Source: B16-G9 sp964400655 (lineage in GTDB: Bacteria; Bacteroidota; Bacteroidia; Bacteroidales; F082). From it: 39,717 nt of DNA. The notes below the pieces were generated by a model, which was not told the origin of the DNA, searched no databases, and was given only the letters and a program-made list of their open reading frames with translations. Positions 8,591 through 16,818 of the stretch are shown here, piece after piece. Each line of letters starts with the position of its first letter. The first letter of the stretch is position 1. The DNA is taken from contig CAYNVN010000076.1 in assembly GCA_964400655.1 (NCBI GenBank), positions 1 to 39,717 on the forward strand, written 5' to 3'. Made by a program: the position numbers and the translations under genes.

Positions 8591-10381
8591 TTAATCATTT
8601 AGTTTAAGGACAGCCATAAAAGCTTTTTGCGGCACTTCTACATTGCCCACCTGACGCATCCGTTTTTTTCCTTTTTTCTGTTTTTCAAGCAGTTTCCGTT
8701 TACGGGTTATGTCGCCTCCGTAACATTTTGCCGTTACATCTTTGCGGACTGCTTTTACCGTTTCGCGGGCAATAATCTTTGCCCCGATAGCCGCCTGAAT
8801 GGCTATATCAAACTGTTGACGCGGAATCAACTCTTTAAGCTTAACACACATACGCCTGCCGAAATCGTAAGCATTATCGCGATGAATTAATGTTGAAAGA
8901 GCATCTACCGATTCGCCGTTTAATAATATATCAAGTTTTACAAGATTGGCAGGTTTAAATCCCGATATATGATAATCAAACGAAGCATAACCTTTTGAAA
9001 TACTTTTAAGCTTATCGTAAAAATCGAAAACAATTTCCCCCAACGGCATTTCCACGGTTAGCTCAACCCTGTTGGTTGTAAGATAAACCTGATTGAGCAG
9101 GGTTCCTCTTTTATCAATCACCAGTTTAATGATTCCTCCAAGATAATCGGCCGTGGTAATTACCTGAGCCCTTATAAACGGTTCTTCAATATGATTGACA
9201 TACTTCTGTTCGGGTAAACCCGACGGGTTATGTACTTCGATAACTTCACCCTTATTGGTAATCACCTTATATGATACGTTTGGCACCGTTGTAATAACAT
9301 TCATATCAAACTCACGTTCCAAACGTTCCTGAATAATCTCCATATGTAACAACCCGAGAAAACCGCATCTAAACCCAAACCCAAGAGCCATTGAAGATTC
9401 CGGCTCAAAAGTAAGTGAGGCATCATTGAGTTGTAACTTTTCCATCGAGGTTCTTAACTCCTCGTAATCATCGGTATCAACCGGGTAAATACCTGCAAAC
9501 ACCATGGGTTTTACCTCTTCGAAACCTTCGATGGCGGCATCGCATGGATTGTCGATATGAGTAATGGTATCGCCTACTTTAACCTCTTTTGAGGTCTTGA
9601 TTCCCGAAATAATATACCCCACATCACCTGCATGCAACGTTTTACGAGGTTCCTGCTTTAAGCGCAACACACCTATTTCGTCGGCATCGTACTCCTTACC
9701 TGTATTTACAAATTTTACACGGTCACCTTTTGATATACTACCATTAAAAATTCTGAAATAGGCAATAATACCCCTGAATGAATTAAAAACCGAATCAAAA
9801 ATCAGGGCCTGCAGCGGTGCATTTTCATCACCTTTGGGAGCCGGCACCTTATCAATAATAGCATCCAGCACTTTATCCACACCATAACCGGTTTTTCCGC
9901 TGGCTTCGATAATATCATCATAATCGCAGCCGAGCATATCTACTATCTGATCTTTAACCTCATCGGGCATGGCGTTGGGAAGATCCATTTTATTCAGTAC
10001 CGGAATAATTTCCAAATCGTGGTCAATGGCAAGATAGAGGTTTGAAATGGTTTGTGCCTGAATTCCCTGCGTGGCATCAACCACCAGCAAAGCACCTTCG
10101 CATGCTGCAATTGAACGGGAAACTTCATAAGAAAAATCAACATGTCCGGGAGTATCGATAAGATTTAAAACATAGTTGGTTTTTTCACGCCTGTAATCCA
10201 TTTGAATGGCATGACTTTTAATGGTAATACCACGCTCACGTTCCAAATCCATATCATCAAGCACCTGGGCCTGTGCATCGCGTTCCGAAACAGTATCGGT
10301 AAATTCAAGCAAACGGTCGGCCAGCGTGCTTTTTCCGTGATCAATATGTGCAATTATGCAGAAATTTCTAATGTTTTCCAT
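8591..10381 (-). CDS. lepA: Elongation factor 4 (LepA), ribosome-associated GTPase
   Basis: The product is 596 aa from the ATG at 10381, the usual family length and start (MENIRNFCIIAHIDHGKST). It is a translational GTPase that binds ribosomes and is implicated in back-translocation and in initiation or assembly quality control. The G1 motif AHIDHGKST is at residues 11-19, followed by DTPGH and NKMDLP (G3 and G4). The EF4-specific C-terminal domain is present (VKAVRKDVTAKCYGGDITRK, then KLLEKQKKGKKRMRQVGNVE). An apparent earlier TTG start at 10390 falls inside the -7 promoter box and is rejected. The gene is monocistronic, divergent from rpsF and convergent with the DUF1573 gene. Confidence 0.98.
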   Translation of the reverse strand: MENIRNFCIIAHIDHGKSTLADRLLEFTDTVSERDAQAQVLDDMDLERERGITIKSHAIQMDYRREKTNYVLNLIDTPGHVDFSYEVSRSIAACEGALLVVDATQGIQAQTISNLYLAIDHDLEIIPVLNKMDLPNAMPDEVKDQIVDMLGCDYDDIIEASGKTGYGVDKVLDAIIDKVPAPKGDENAPLQALIFDSVFNSFRGIIAYFRIFNGSISKGDRVKFVNTGKEYDADEIGVLRLKQEPRKTLHAGDVGYIISGIKTSKEVKVGDTITHIDNPCDAAIEGFEEVKPMVFAGIYPVDTDDYEELRTSMEKLQLNDASLTFEPESSMALGFGFRCGFLGLLHMEIIQERLEREFDMNVITTVPNVSYKVITNKGEVIEVHNPSGLPEQKYVNHIEEPFIRAQVITTADYLGGIIKLVIDKRGTLLNQVYLTTNRVELTVEMPLGEIVFDFYDKLKSISKGYASFDYHISGFKPANLVKLDILLNGESVDALSTLIHRDNAYDFGRRMCVKLKELIPRQQFDIAIQAAIGAKIIARETVKAVRKDVTAKCYGGDITRKRKLLEKQKKGKKRMRQVGNVEVPQKAFMAVLKLND

Positions 10382-10387
10382 AGGGCG

Positions 10388-10395
10388 CAAAAGTA
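10388..10395 (-). promoter_or_regulatory. -7 box of lepA, implying a nearly leaderless mRNA
   Basis: The minus strand reads TACTTTTG at 10395-10388, a perfect TAnnTTTG, only six bases (CGCCCT) before the lepA ATG at 10381. With the usual spacing transcription would begin at or within a few bases of the start codon. Confidence 0.65.
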
Positions 10396-10583
10396 CGATA
10401 ATTTCATCAAAATATTTTTCCTAATATTTTTTGTCATCAATACAAAAAGTTTACCACACAAAATATATCAAATCGCCCAACTAAAAAACAAGATACGGCT
10501 TAACCATAAAACACCATCTTTTATTATTATCATTCAGCAATTTGCCGTTATTTTGGCTTTTAAATAAAAAAGTAATTCAGCAC

Positions 10584-10613
10584 TTGCAGATATAAAAACT
10601 TTTTATACTTTTG
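10584..10613 (+). promoter_or_regulatory. Promoter of the rpsF-rpsR-rplI operon
   Basis: TTG at 10584-10586, a 19-base spacer and TACTTTTG at 10606-10613 match the Bacteroidota consensus almost perfectly. The start point is expected near 10618, giving a leader of about 50 bases before rpsF. Confidence 0.8.
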
Positions 10614-10617
10614 CAGT

Positions 10618-10630
10618 CCCAAAATTTGGG
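10618..10630 (+). repeat. 13-base palindrome at the predicted 5' end of the rpsF leader
   Basis: CCCAAAATTTGGG is an exact inverted repeat around one base, placed at the predicted transcription start. It could form a small 5' hairpin in the leader or act as a DNA operator. Its role is unknown. Confidence 0.5.
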
Positions 10631-10669
10631 CTTAAATATCAATTAATTAACTATTTTAAAAGTAATTTT

Positions 10670-11026
10670 ATGAATCAGTACGAAACCGTTTTCATTTTAA
10701 CTCCCGTTTTGTCTGAAGAACAGATGAAGGAAGCGGTAAAAAAGTATGAAGATTTCCTCACCGGACACGGTGCCGAAATTGTTCATCGTGAGAACTGGGG
10801 ATTACGCAAACTGGCTTACCCCATCCAAAAAAAATCCACCGGATTTTATCATCTGGTAGAATACAAAGCCGAAGGATCGGTTATTGCTCCTTTGGAAGTG
10901 CAATTTAAACGCGACGAACGTGTCATGCGTTTCCTTACCGTTAAACTCGACAAACATGCTGTAGCATACAACGAGAAAAAACGCAGAAAAGCAAAAGAAA
11001 GTAAGGAAGAAAAAGCTAACGCTTAA
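10670..11026 (+). CDS. rpsF: Small ribosomal subunit protein bS6
   Basis: The product is 118 aa and binds 16S rRNA in the platform together with bS18. The family N-terminus MNQYETVFILTPVLSEEQMK and the ENWGLRKLAYPIQKKSTGFY core are present, followed by VEYKAEG and a Lys/Glu-rich tail. It is first in the classic rpsF-rpsR-rplI operon and is led by a strong promoter. The leader is AT-rich without a Shine-Dalgarno, as expected in this phylum. In Bacteroidota, bS6, bS18 and bS21 together cover the anti-Shine-Dalgarno end of 16S rRNA. Confidence 0.97.
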   Translation: MNQYETVFILTPVLSEEQMKEAVKKYEDFLTGHGAEIVHRENWGLRKLAYPIQKKSTGFYHLVEYKAEGSVIAPLEVQFKRDERVMRFLTVKLDKHAVAYNEKKRRKAKESKEEKANA

Positions 11027-11052
11027 TTTGTTAACTGTAAAAAATTAAAATC

Positions 11053-11322
11053 ATGGCACAATCAAATTCAGACATCAAATATCTTACTCCCATAGCAGTA
11101 GATACCAAAAAGAAAAAGTATTGTCGTTTCAAAAAGAACGGCATTAAATACATCGATTATAAAGATGAAGCTTTTTTGATGAAATTCATCAACGAGCAGG
11201 GCAAATTGTTACCCCGCCGTATTACCGGTACTTCAACCAAGTACCAGAAAAAGGTTTCCCAGGCTGTTAAAAGAGCCCGTCACCTTGCTTTGTTACCATA
11301 TGTTGCGGATTTACTTAAATAG
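11053..11322 (+). CDS. rpsR: Small ribosomal subunit protein bS18
   Basis: The product is 89 aa and the platform partner of bS6. The family core is clear: KKYCRFKKNGIKYIDYKD, then LLPRRITGTSTKYQKKVSQA and RARHLALLPYV. The gene lies 26 bases after rpsF and ends in TAG at 11320-11322. The last two bases of that stop are also the first two of the AGGAGG that precedes rplI, so termination here and initiation of rplI are physically linked. Confidence 0.97.
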   Translation: MAQSNSDIKYLTPIAVDTKKKKYCRFKKNGIKYIDYKDEAFLMKFINEQGKLLPRRITGTSTKYQKKVSQAVKRARHLALLPYVADLLK

Positions 11323-11326
11323 GAGG
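11321..11326 (+). promoter_or_regulatory. Perfect Shine-Dalgarno sequence before rplI
   Basis: AGGAGG ends eight bases before the rplI ATG at 11335 and overlaps the rpsR stop. It is the only such motif at a start codon in the window; the other genes have A/T-rich leaders. That makes it notable in a phylum whose ribosomes normally hide the anti-Shine-Dalgarno. Confidence 0.8.
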
Positions 11327-11334
11327 ATTGAAAG

Positions 11335-11784
11335 ATGGAAATAATTCTTAAACAAGAGATAACAGGACTGGGATATAAAAACGACCTGGTAAACGTAAAA
11401 GACGGCTATGCCAGAAACTACCTTATCCCTAAAGGAATGGCTGTAATTGCTACTCCTTCGAACAAAAAAATGCTTGCCGAAACAAAAAAACAGCAGGCTT
11501 ACAAAGAAGAAAAGATCAGAAAAGAAGCGGAATCAATGGCACAGGTTCTCGAAGGCCTTGAACTGAAAGTGGGTGTTAAAGCCGGTACTTCGGGAAAAAT
11601 CTTCGGATCGGTAAATACCATTATGATTGCCAATGCCATTAAAGAAACCAAAAAGGTTGATATTGACCGCAAAAAAATCCAGATCGACGAAGAACACATC
11701 AAAGAGGTTGGCAAATACACTGCCAAAATCAAACTTCACAAAGACATTGTTGTGGATATAGCGCTTGATGTTGTTGCCGAATAA
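11335..11784 (+). CDS. rplI: Large ribosomal subunit protein bL9
   Basis: The product is 149 aa, the normal length, and binds 23S rRNA near the base of the L1 stalk. The N-terminal domain (MEIILKQEITGLGYKNDLVN, DGYARNYLIPKGMA) is joined by a Lys/Glu-rich connecting helix to a C-terminal domain (GTSGKIFGSVNT and HIKEVGKYTAKIKLHKDIVV). It is the last gene of the ribosomal operon, 12 bases after rpsR, with a perfect Shine-Dalgarno and a strong terminator 27 bases beyond its stop. Confidence 0.97.
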   Translation: MEIILKQEITGLGYKNDLVNVKDGYARNYLIPKGMAVIATPSNKKMLAETKKQQAYKEEKIRKEAESMAQVLEGLELKVGVKAGTSGKIFGSVNTIMIANAIKETKKVDIDRKKIQIDEEHIKEVGKYTAKIKLHKDIVVDIALDVVAE

Positions 11785-11810
11785 TATTTAATGATTTTTC
11801 ATTATTTTTG

Positions 11811-11844
11811 AAGTCCTTCCTTTATCCGGAAGGACTTTTTTTTT
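11811..11844 (+). terminator. Rho-independent terminator after rplI
   Basis: A 10-bp perfect stem (AAGTCCTTCC at 11811-11820, GGAAGGACTT at 11828-11837) with a seven-base loop is followed by an unbroken T run to 11844. Confidence 0.9.
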
Positions 11845-11878
11845 GAATATTATTTATTTACATAACCCAACCCCCGCC

Positions 11879-12634
11879 ATGCCAACCAATGCCCAAACAA
11901 AACTGATCAGGTCGCTTCACCAAAAAAAATTCAGAAAAGAATACAGCCTCTTTGTTGCCGAAGGCAGCACCAACGTATTGGACCTGTTAAAAAGCCAAAT
12001 GGAACTGCAATGGCTTTTTGCTTTAACAGAATGGGCCGAAAAATTTGCAAACAAACTCACCGCTTATAATGTTCAAACCGTTTCGGGAAAAGAGATGGAA
12101 AAAATGACCCTGCTTAAAAATCCATCGGAAGTACTGGCGGTGTTTAAACTTCCCGACCTTACAGCATTTGACCCGGCAACCGTTAACGATTACATACTCG
12201 CACTGGATAACATCAAAGACCCCGGCAACCTCGGCACAATTATCCGTACGGCCGACTGGTTCGGGATAAAAACCATAATTTGCACCCGCGAAACCGTGGA
12301 CGCATACAATCCGAAAGTAGTACAGGCCACCATGGGGTCATTGGCAAGGGTTAATGTTCATTACCTTGATTTGAAAGCAGTTTTGGGTGAAGTGCCCGCC
12401 GAAACAGATGTTTTTGGTGCCTGTTTAAAAGGAGAAGAGGTCAGCAGTGTCGAAAAAAAAGGAAAGGGCATAATTTTAATCGGAAGCGAAGCGCATGGTA
12501 TATCCGACGACTATCTTTCGTTATTAACCCATAAAATTACCATTCCTTCTTATGCAAAAAGTAAAAACGGTGCCGAATCGCTGAATGCCGCTGTTGCCAC
12601 CTCTATTTTATGTTACGAATTTAGAAGAAGTTAA
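11879..12634 (+). CDS. TrmH/SpoU-family RNA 2'-O-methyltransferase
   Basis: The product is 251 aa from the ATG at 11879. A TTG at 11843 would extend the frame into the rplI terminator and is rejected. The N-terminal substrate-binding part starts IRSLHQKKFRKEYSLFVAEG. The SPOUT catalytic domain shows the three classic motifs: LDNIKDPGNLGTIIRTADWF (motif 1), ILIGSEAHGI (motif 2) and IPSYAKSKNGAESLNAAVAT (motif 3), which form the trefoil knot and the SAM site. It is expected to methylate a ribose in rRNA or tRNA; the exact site cannot be read from sequence. The stop overlaps the convergent Nramp gene by four bases. Confidence 0.9.
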   Translation: MPTNAQTKLIRSLHQKKFRKEYSLFVAEGSTNVLDLLKSQMELQWLFALTEWAEKFANKLTAYNVQTVSGKEMEKMTLLKNPSEVLAVFKLPDLTAFDPATVNDYILALDNIKDPGNLGTIIRTADWFGIKTIICTRETVDAYNPKVVQATMGSLARVNVHYLDLKAVLGEVPAETDVFGACLKGEEVSSVEKKGKGIILIGSEAHGISDDYLSLLTHKITIPSYAKSKNGAESLNAAVATSILCYEFRRS

Positions 12635-13857
12635 CCCCCCTGTCCCAAAACCATACTGTAAAACAGATAAACATTGAGCAGTGCCAGAATACCGGCAATG
12701 GTATAAAGCAACACTTTTGAAAACATTGAGTTTTTATATTTCCCCATCACTTTTGCCGAAGAAGTTAGATATACCTGCAGAAATACAGTAAACGGCAACT
12801 GAATACTCAAAATCATTTGCGAAATAATAAGCCCCTGAAACGGGTTTGAAATAAAAAATATCAAAACCAGTGCCACCAGCAACGAAATGGCAACACCAAG
12901 CCTTGAGTGGTTATCCTTAATATCGTATGGCTCTTTAAACATACCCGCAAAAATGCTTCCCGCCGCTATTCCTGATGTTACCGTAGAAGCAATGCCCGCC
13001 AGCAACAGGGCTACGGCAAAAACAACGGCAGCATTACTTCCCAAAAGCGGTTCCAGCAAACGGTTGGACTGTTGCAGCTCGGTAACGGGTGTCGAATTTT
13101 TAAAAAAAGTGGCAGCTGCAAGCAAAATCATGGCACTGTTTATGGCCCACCCAATAAGCATCGATAACAGGGTGTCGGTAAACTCAAAACGCAATTGCCG
13201 TTTAATTATCTTTTCATCCTTTCTGTTCCACTGGCGGCTCTGTATAATTTCGGAATGGAGAAACAAATTATGCGGCATCACCACTGCACCCAAAACACTC
13301 ATAATAATAACGACCGAACCTTCGGGAAAAGCCGGAGTAACCCAGCCCGCACCGGCAGCCCGCCAGTCGATATCAACCAGCAAAAGTTCGTACAAAAACG
13401 AAAGCCCGATAACAGAAACAAAAGCAATGATCCACTTTTCAATTTTCAGGTACGAATTGGTAACCAGCATTATAATTACAAAAAGGGTAGTCAGTACCGC
13501 CCCTGCAACAACCGGAATTTCAAAAAGCATTTCAAGGGCAATGGCCCCTCCCAGTATTTCGGCCAGCGAAGTGGATATGGAAGCCAGCATGGCCGAGGTG
13601 AGAATAATTTTTGACCAAACCGGTTTTACATAAACAGAAGCAGCCTCCGACAGACAATATCCTGTTGCAATACCCAGATGTGCCACATTATGCTGCAATA
13701 CTACCAGCATAATGGTAGAAAGGGTAACCATCCACAACAGGGCATAACCATACTCCGCGCCCGCCGCAAGGTTCGATGCCCAGTTCCCCGGATCGATAAA
13801 CCCAACGGTTACCAACAATCCCGGCCCGATATACCTGAAAATATCCAGCGCACCCAA
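12631..13857 (-). CDS. Nramp-family divalent metal (Mn2+/Fe2+) transporter
   Basis: The product is 408 aa from a TTG at 13857, with about eleven predicted membrane helices. The metal-binding signatures are intact: DPGN at 22-25 in TM1 and AxxMPHN at 191-197 in TM6, with the TM6 methionine that favours transition metals. It would import Mn2+ or Fe2+ by proton symport. The start is uncertain: the frame stays open upstream and encodes plausible sequence (KNIDNKDYKPG before LGALDIF) but contains no ATG, and an ATG farther up is cut off by TAA after four codons. It is convergent with the methyltransferase, overlapping by four bases. MntH-type naming is likely but not certain. Confidence 0.9.
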   Translation of the reverse strand: MGALDIFRYIGPGLLVTVGFIDPGNWASNLAAGAEYGYALLWMVTLSTIMLVVLQHNVAHLGIATGYCLSEAASVYVKPVWSKIILTSAMLASISTSLAEILGGAIALEMLFEIPVVAGAVLTTLFVIIMLVTNSYLKIEKWIIAFVSVIGLSFLYELLLVDIDWRAAGAGWVTPAFPEGSVVIIMSVLGAVVMPHNLFLHSEIIQSRQWNRKDEKIIKRQLRFEFTDTLLSMLIGWAINSAMILLAAATFFKNSTPVTELQQSNRLLEPLLGSNAAVVFAVALLLAGIASTVTSGIAAGSIFAGMFKEPYDIKDNHSRLGVAISLLVALVLIFFISNPFQGLIISQMILSIQLPFTVFLQVYLTSSAKVMGKYKNSMFSKVLLYTIAGILALLNVYLFYSMVLGQGG

Positions 13858-13986
13858 ACCGGGTTTGTAATCTTTATTATCAATATTTTTAAAAAAACTG
13901 CCGATTACTTTAAATTATGATAAAACCATACCGGGCATCTGCAAAATAACAAACCCCTTATCATTTTCAAAAATACAAAATTGAAA

Positions 13987-15168
13987 CTATTCTTTTCTCT
14001 TGCCCGACGAACCTGCCGGCGACATGTCAACACCTTCCAAAACCCCATGCCACATGCTTTCCAAAATTAAGTAAACCACAACATCAGGCTTTTCGTTCTC
14101 AACAATATTTTCATCCGATCTGTAATTCCACGAATCAAAAATAAATACCGACCTGTTAAAACTTTGGTTAACGTAAGGCATTACAACCTTCCCGAATGAA
14201 TCATGAATAAAAAGGAGGTTGGGAAGTTTATGGTTACCCGTTTCAAACTCATGTTCAAAATCCCACTTATAAGGAAACGATTCGGGTACCGGATAACCAA
14301 CCTTTTTAACTTTTTTTGCTTTAGAAGGAAATTTCTGTTTAAAAACATACTCCGTATCGGTATAATCATCAATCATATTCAACATTTCAGCCAAATTTTT
14401 ACCGGCAGTAGTTTCGATTTTAATATTAAAATCCTGCAACGATAAAACGGGAATCGCGGGAAAATCCGATTTAATACGACTTATTATTGCCCTGTAAGCA
14501 TAAAATGCCCCCAGGTTATTCCAATGATTATCGGTTTTATAATACAGGAGGCCATTGGACTTTTCCTTCAACAATACCGGTCTCAAATCCAAAACATTCA
14601 TCCCGTTTTCATTCAATTCCTTTACAATTAAATCGGTTCTTGTTTTACTGTTTATTTTATCAACATAAGATGGCAAAAACTCGGGATATACGGAATATTT
14701 TATAGGGGCAACAACAATGTAAAGCTTTGTATTTCTTTTGTTAAGATACTCTTTCCTCCTTAAAAACTCCTTTACAATTTTTTCCACATCCCTTTGCTTC
14801 ATAATATTTGTTCCCCTGTACTCGGCCAGTTCATCTTCAACAAGAAATAACCAACCCTCTTTTCCGAAAATCACCTTATCGGGCATAGGAGAATTTTGCA
14901 AAGCGTTTTTTACCAACTTCGATTTCAGCTTTATAAACTGATTTCTTAAACTAAAATGATCGTTAAAGTATTTTTCATATCGGGCCGGAAAAGGGTCAAG
15001 CATATTAATATCAAACACGGGTTTGTCGGCAAGTTTCCGATTTTCGGTATTTTTTACCTCCGGAATAACGGGATAAACGCTTTGTACCGCCGGAAATATA
15101 ATTAACAGCACAAACCCAAAGCTGATGATTACATCTCTTATTTTTATAATATTTATCTTTTTTCCCAA
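13987..15168 (-). CDS. AlgX/AlgJ-like SGNH acetyltransferase-hydrolase
   Basis: The product is 393 aa with one N-terminal membrane helix (IIKIRDVIISFGFVLLIIFP), so the catalytic part is periplasmic. The AlgX/AlgJ family signs are a PFPARYEKYFNDHFSLRNQF segment, GKEGWLFL near 102, the Asp-His pair in TDNHW (212-216) and the nucleophile serine in HDSF (322-325), together giving a Ser-His-Asp triad. Such enzymes transfer acetyl groups to exopolysaccharide. It follows the MBOAT gene by 11 bases and is almost certainly co-transcribed. The acceptor polysaccharide is unknown, because no biosynthetic genes lie nearby. Confidence 0.85.
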   Translation of the reverse strand: MGKKINIIKIRDVIISFGFVLLIIFPAVQSVYPVIPEVKNTENRKLADKPVFDINMLDPFPARYEKYFNDHFSLRNQFIKLKSKLVKNALQNSPMPDKVIFGKEGWLFLVEDELAEYRGTNIMKQRDVEKIVKEFLRRKEYLNKRNTKLYIVVAPIKYSVYPEFLPSYVDKINSKTRTDLIVKELNENGMNVLDLRPVLLKEKSNGLLYYKTDNHWNNLGAFYAYRAIISRIKSDFPAIPVLSLQDFNIKIETTAGKNLAEMLNMIDDYTDTEYVFKQKFPSKAKKVKKVGYPVPESFPYKWDFEHEFETGNHKLPNLLFIHDSFGKVVMPYVNQSFNRSVFIFDSWNYRSDENIVENEKPDVVVYLILESMWHGVLEGVDMSPAGSSGKRKE

Positions 15169-15179
15169 AGCTTAACCTG

Positions 15180-16631
15180 TTAAAACCTGTAATAGATAAA
15201 CGGATTATACGTGTTTGACAATAAATATACCGAACACAATACAAACAATCCGAAATAAAATAATATTGTTAACACCGAAAAGACCGATTGAATGGTAATT
15301 AATTTACTTCCGTGTTGTTTCGACAAGAAACTTTCAATGTTAATTCTTAATTTTTTAAATACCATTGCCGAAGCCAGTGTACCAATTATAAGTACCGTAT
15401 AAAATTCAGCATTCATAAATTTAGCTACTTCATAGGTGCCCGCATAACTGTTATTAAAACCCAGCATTGCTTTATAATACCCCCAGGCATATTGAAAATC
15501 ATCGGCTCTGAAAAGCACCCATGCAAAAACAACAACGGTAAGAGTATAAATATGCCGCAGAGGTTTCCATAATTTTTGTAACAGTTTATCGCCACCAAGA
15601 CGTTCCAGCACAAGGAAAAAACCATGCAGCAAACCCCAAACAACAAAATTCCAACTGGCACCATGCCACAAACCTGTCAGAAAAAACACGATAATAAGGT
15701 TTATATAGGTTCTTCTTGTTCCCAAACGATTTCCACCAAGCGGTATGTAAAGATAATCGCGAAACCATGTTGAAAGAGATATATGCCATCTCCGCCAGAA
15801 CTCCTTTATTGACCGCGAGATATAAGGAAAATTAAAATTCTCCATAATACGAAACCCGAATATACTGCCAAGACCAATGGCCATATCGGAGTAACCCGAA
15901 AAATCAAAATATATTTGAAAGGTATATGCAATTACACCCAACCATGCCGATGCTGAAGTCAAATCGGAAGGTATTACCGTAAATATGTTATCAGCCACAT
16001 AACCAAAATTATTGGCAAGCAACACCTTTTTGCCCAGCCCCGTAATAAACCGCTGTACGCCGTAACTGAACTTCTCAACCGACACCTCACGCTTTTCGAG
16101 CTGTGCCGCAATATCAATATACCTTACAATAGGCCCCGCTATTAACTGAGGGAAAAGCGATATGTACAAACCAAGGCGTAAAATGTTTTTTTGCACAGGT
16201 GCCTCTTTTCTGTATATATCAACAAGATAAGAAAGCGATTGAAATGTATAAAAGGAAATACCCACAGGTAAAGCAATTGAATCGTTCTCTATCGGTGGTA
16301 TTTTAAACAGGTCAAACCAAAAGTTAAGGTTCTCAATAATAAAATTTGCATATTTGAAAATGATGAGTAACAACAGGTTTAGGCTCACACCTAAAATCAA
16401 CATATTTTTCGACCTCTTTGAACCGGGATTTTTCGCAACCTGCAGCCCCATAAAATAGTTCATTATTATGGAACCTATCAACAACAACGAATAGCTGACA
16501 CCTCCCCATGCAAAAAATACCAGACTCGAAACAAACAGAAAAACATTTCTCCAATTCCCTCTGAGCAGATAATAACCGACTATTACAACCGGCAAAAAAT
16601 AAAAAAGAAATATCGGTGAACTAAAAAGCAT
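15180..16631 (-). CDS. MBOAT O-acyltransferase (AlgI/DltB-like)
   Basis: The product is 483 aa from the ATG at 16631 (MLFSSPIFLFYFLP, the usual family start); a GTG at 16652 would add seven residues. About ten to eleven membrane helices are visible. Family signatures are PVGISFYTFQSLSYLVDIYR, LFPQLIAGPIVRY, YFDFSGYSDMAIGLG, FWRRWHISLSTWFRDYLYIP and the catalytic region LTGLWHGASWNFVVWG followed by the invariant histidine of LLHG. It should carry an acyl group, usually acetyl, across the inner membrane for the AlgX-like partner just downstream. Membership is secure but the substrate is inferred. Confidence 0.93.
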   Translation of the reverse strand: MLFSSPIFLFYFLPVVIVGYYLLRGNWRNVFLFVSSLVFFAWGGVSYSLLLIGSIIMNYFMGLQVAKNPGSKRSKNMLILGVSLNLLLLIIFKYANFIIENLNFWFDLFKIPPIENDSIALPVGISFYTFQSLSYLVDIYRKEAPVQKNILRLGLYISLFPQLIAGPIVRYIDIAAQLEKREVSVEKFSYGVQRFITGLGKKVLLANNFGYVADNIFTVIPSDLTSASAWLGVIAYTFQIYFDFSGYSDMAIGLGSIFGFRIMENFNFPYISRSIKEFWRRWHISLSTWFRDYLYIPLGGNRLGTRRTYINLIIVFFLTGLWHGASWNFVVWGLLHGFFLVLERLGGDKLLQKLWKPLRHIYTLTVVVFAWVLFRADDFQYAWGYYKAMLGFNNSYAGTYEVAKFMNAEFYTVLIIGTLASAMVFKKLRINIESFLSKQHGSKLITIQSVFSVLTILFYFGLFVLCSVYLLSNTYNPFIYYRF

Positions 16632-16818
16632 AAGAACATCTTTTTTCAGCACAATTATTTATACTTAGCCTAAGCCCGTTTTTAATATGCTGATATGTTT
16701 CCGACAAAATACTCCGCATCCGTTTTTCTCCGCTTTGTACTATTACAAGTAAAAAATAATCGGCTAAAATACTATAAAATAAATATGAAGAATTGAAAAT
16801 ATCGGTTAACCGACAAAC

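Noticed and set aside
11843..11878. Extended N-terminus of the RNA methyltransferase from TTG at 11843
   Set aside because: It begins inside the T run of the rplI terminator, and the ATG at 11879 gives the usual family start.
16802..16813. Palindrome TCGGTTAACCGA considered as an operator
   Set aside because: It lies just beyond the tdk stop with no promoter nearby; a weak terminator role is at least as likely, so it is mentioned only under tdk.
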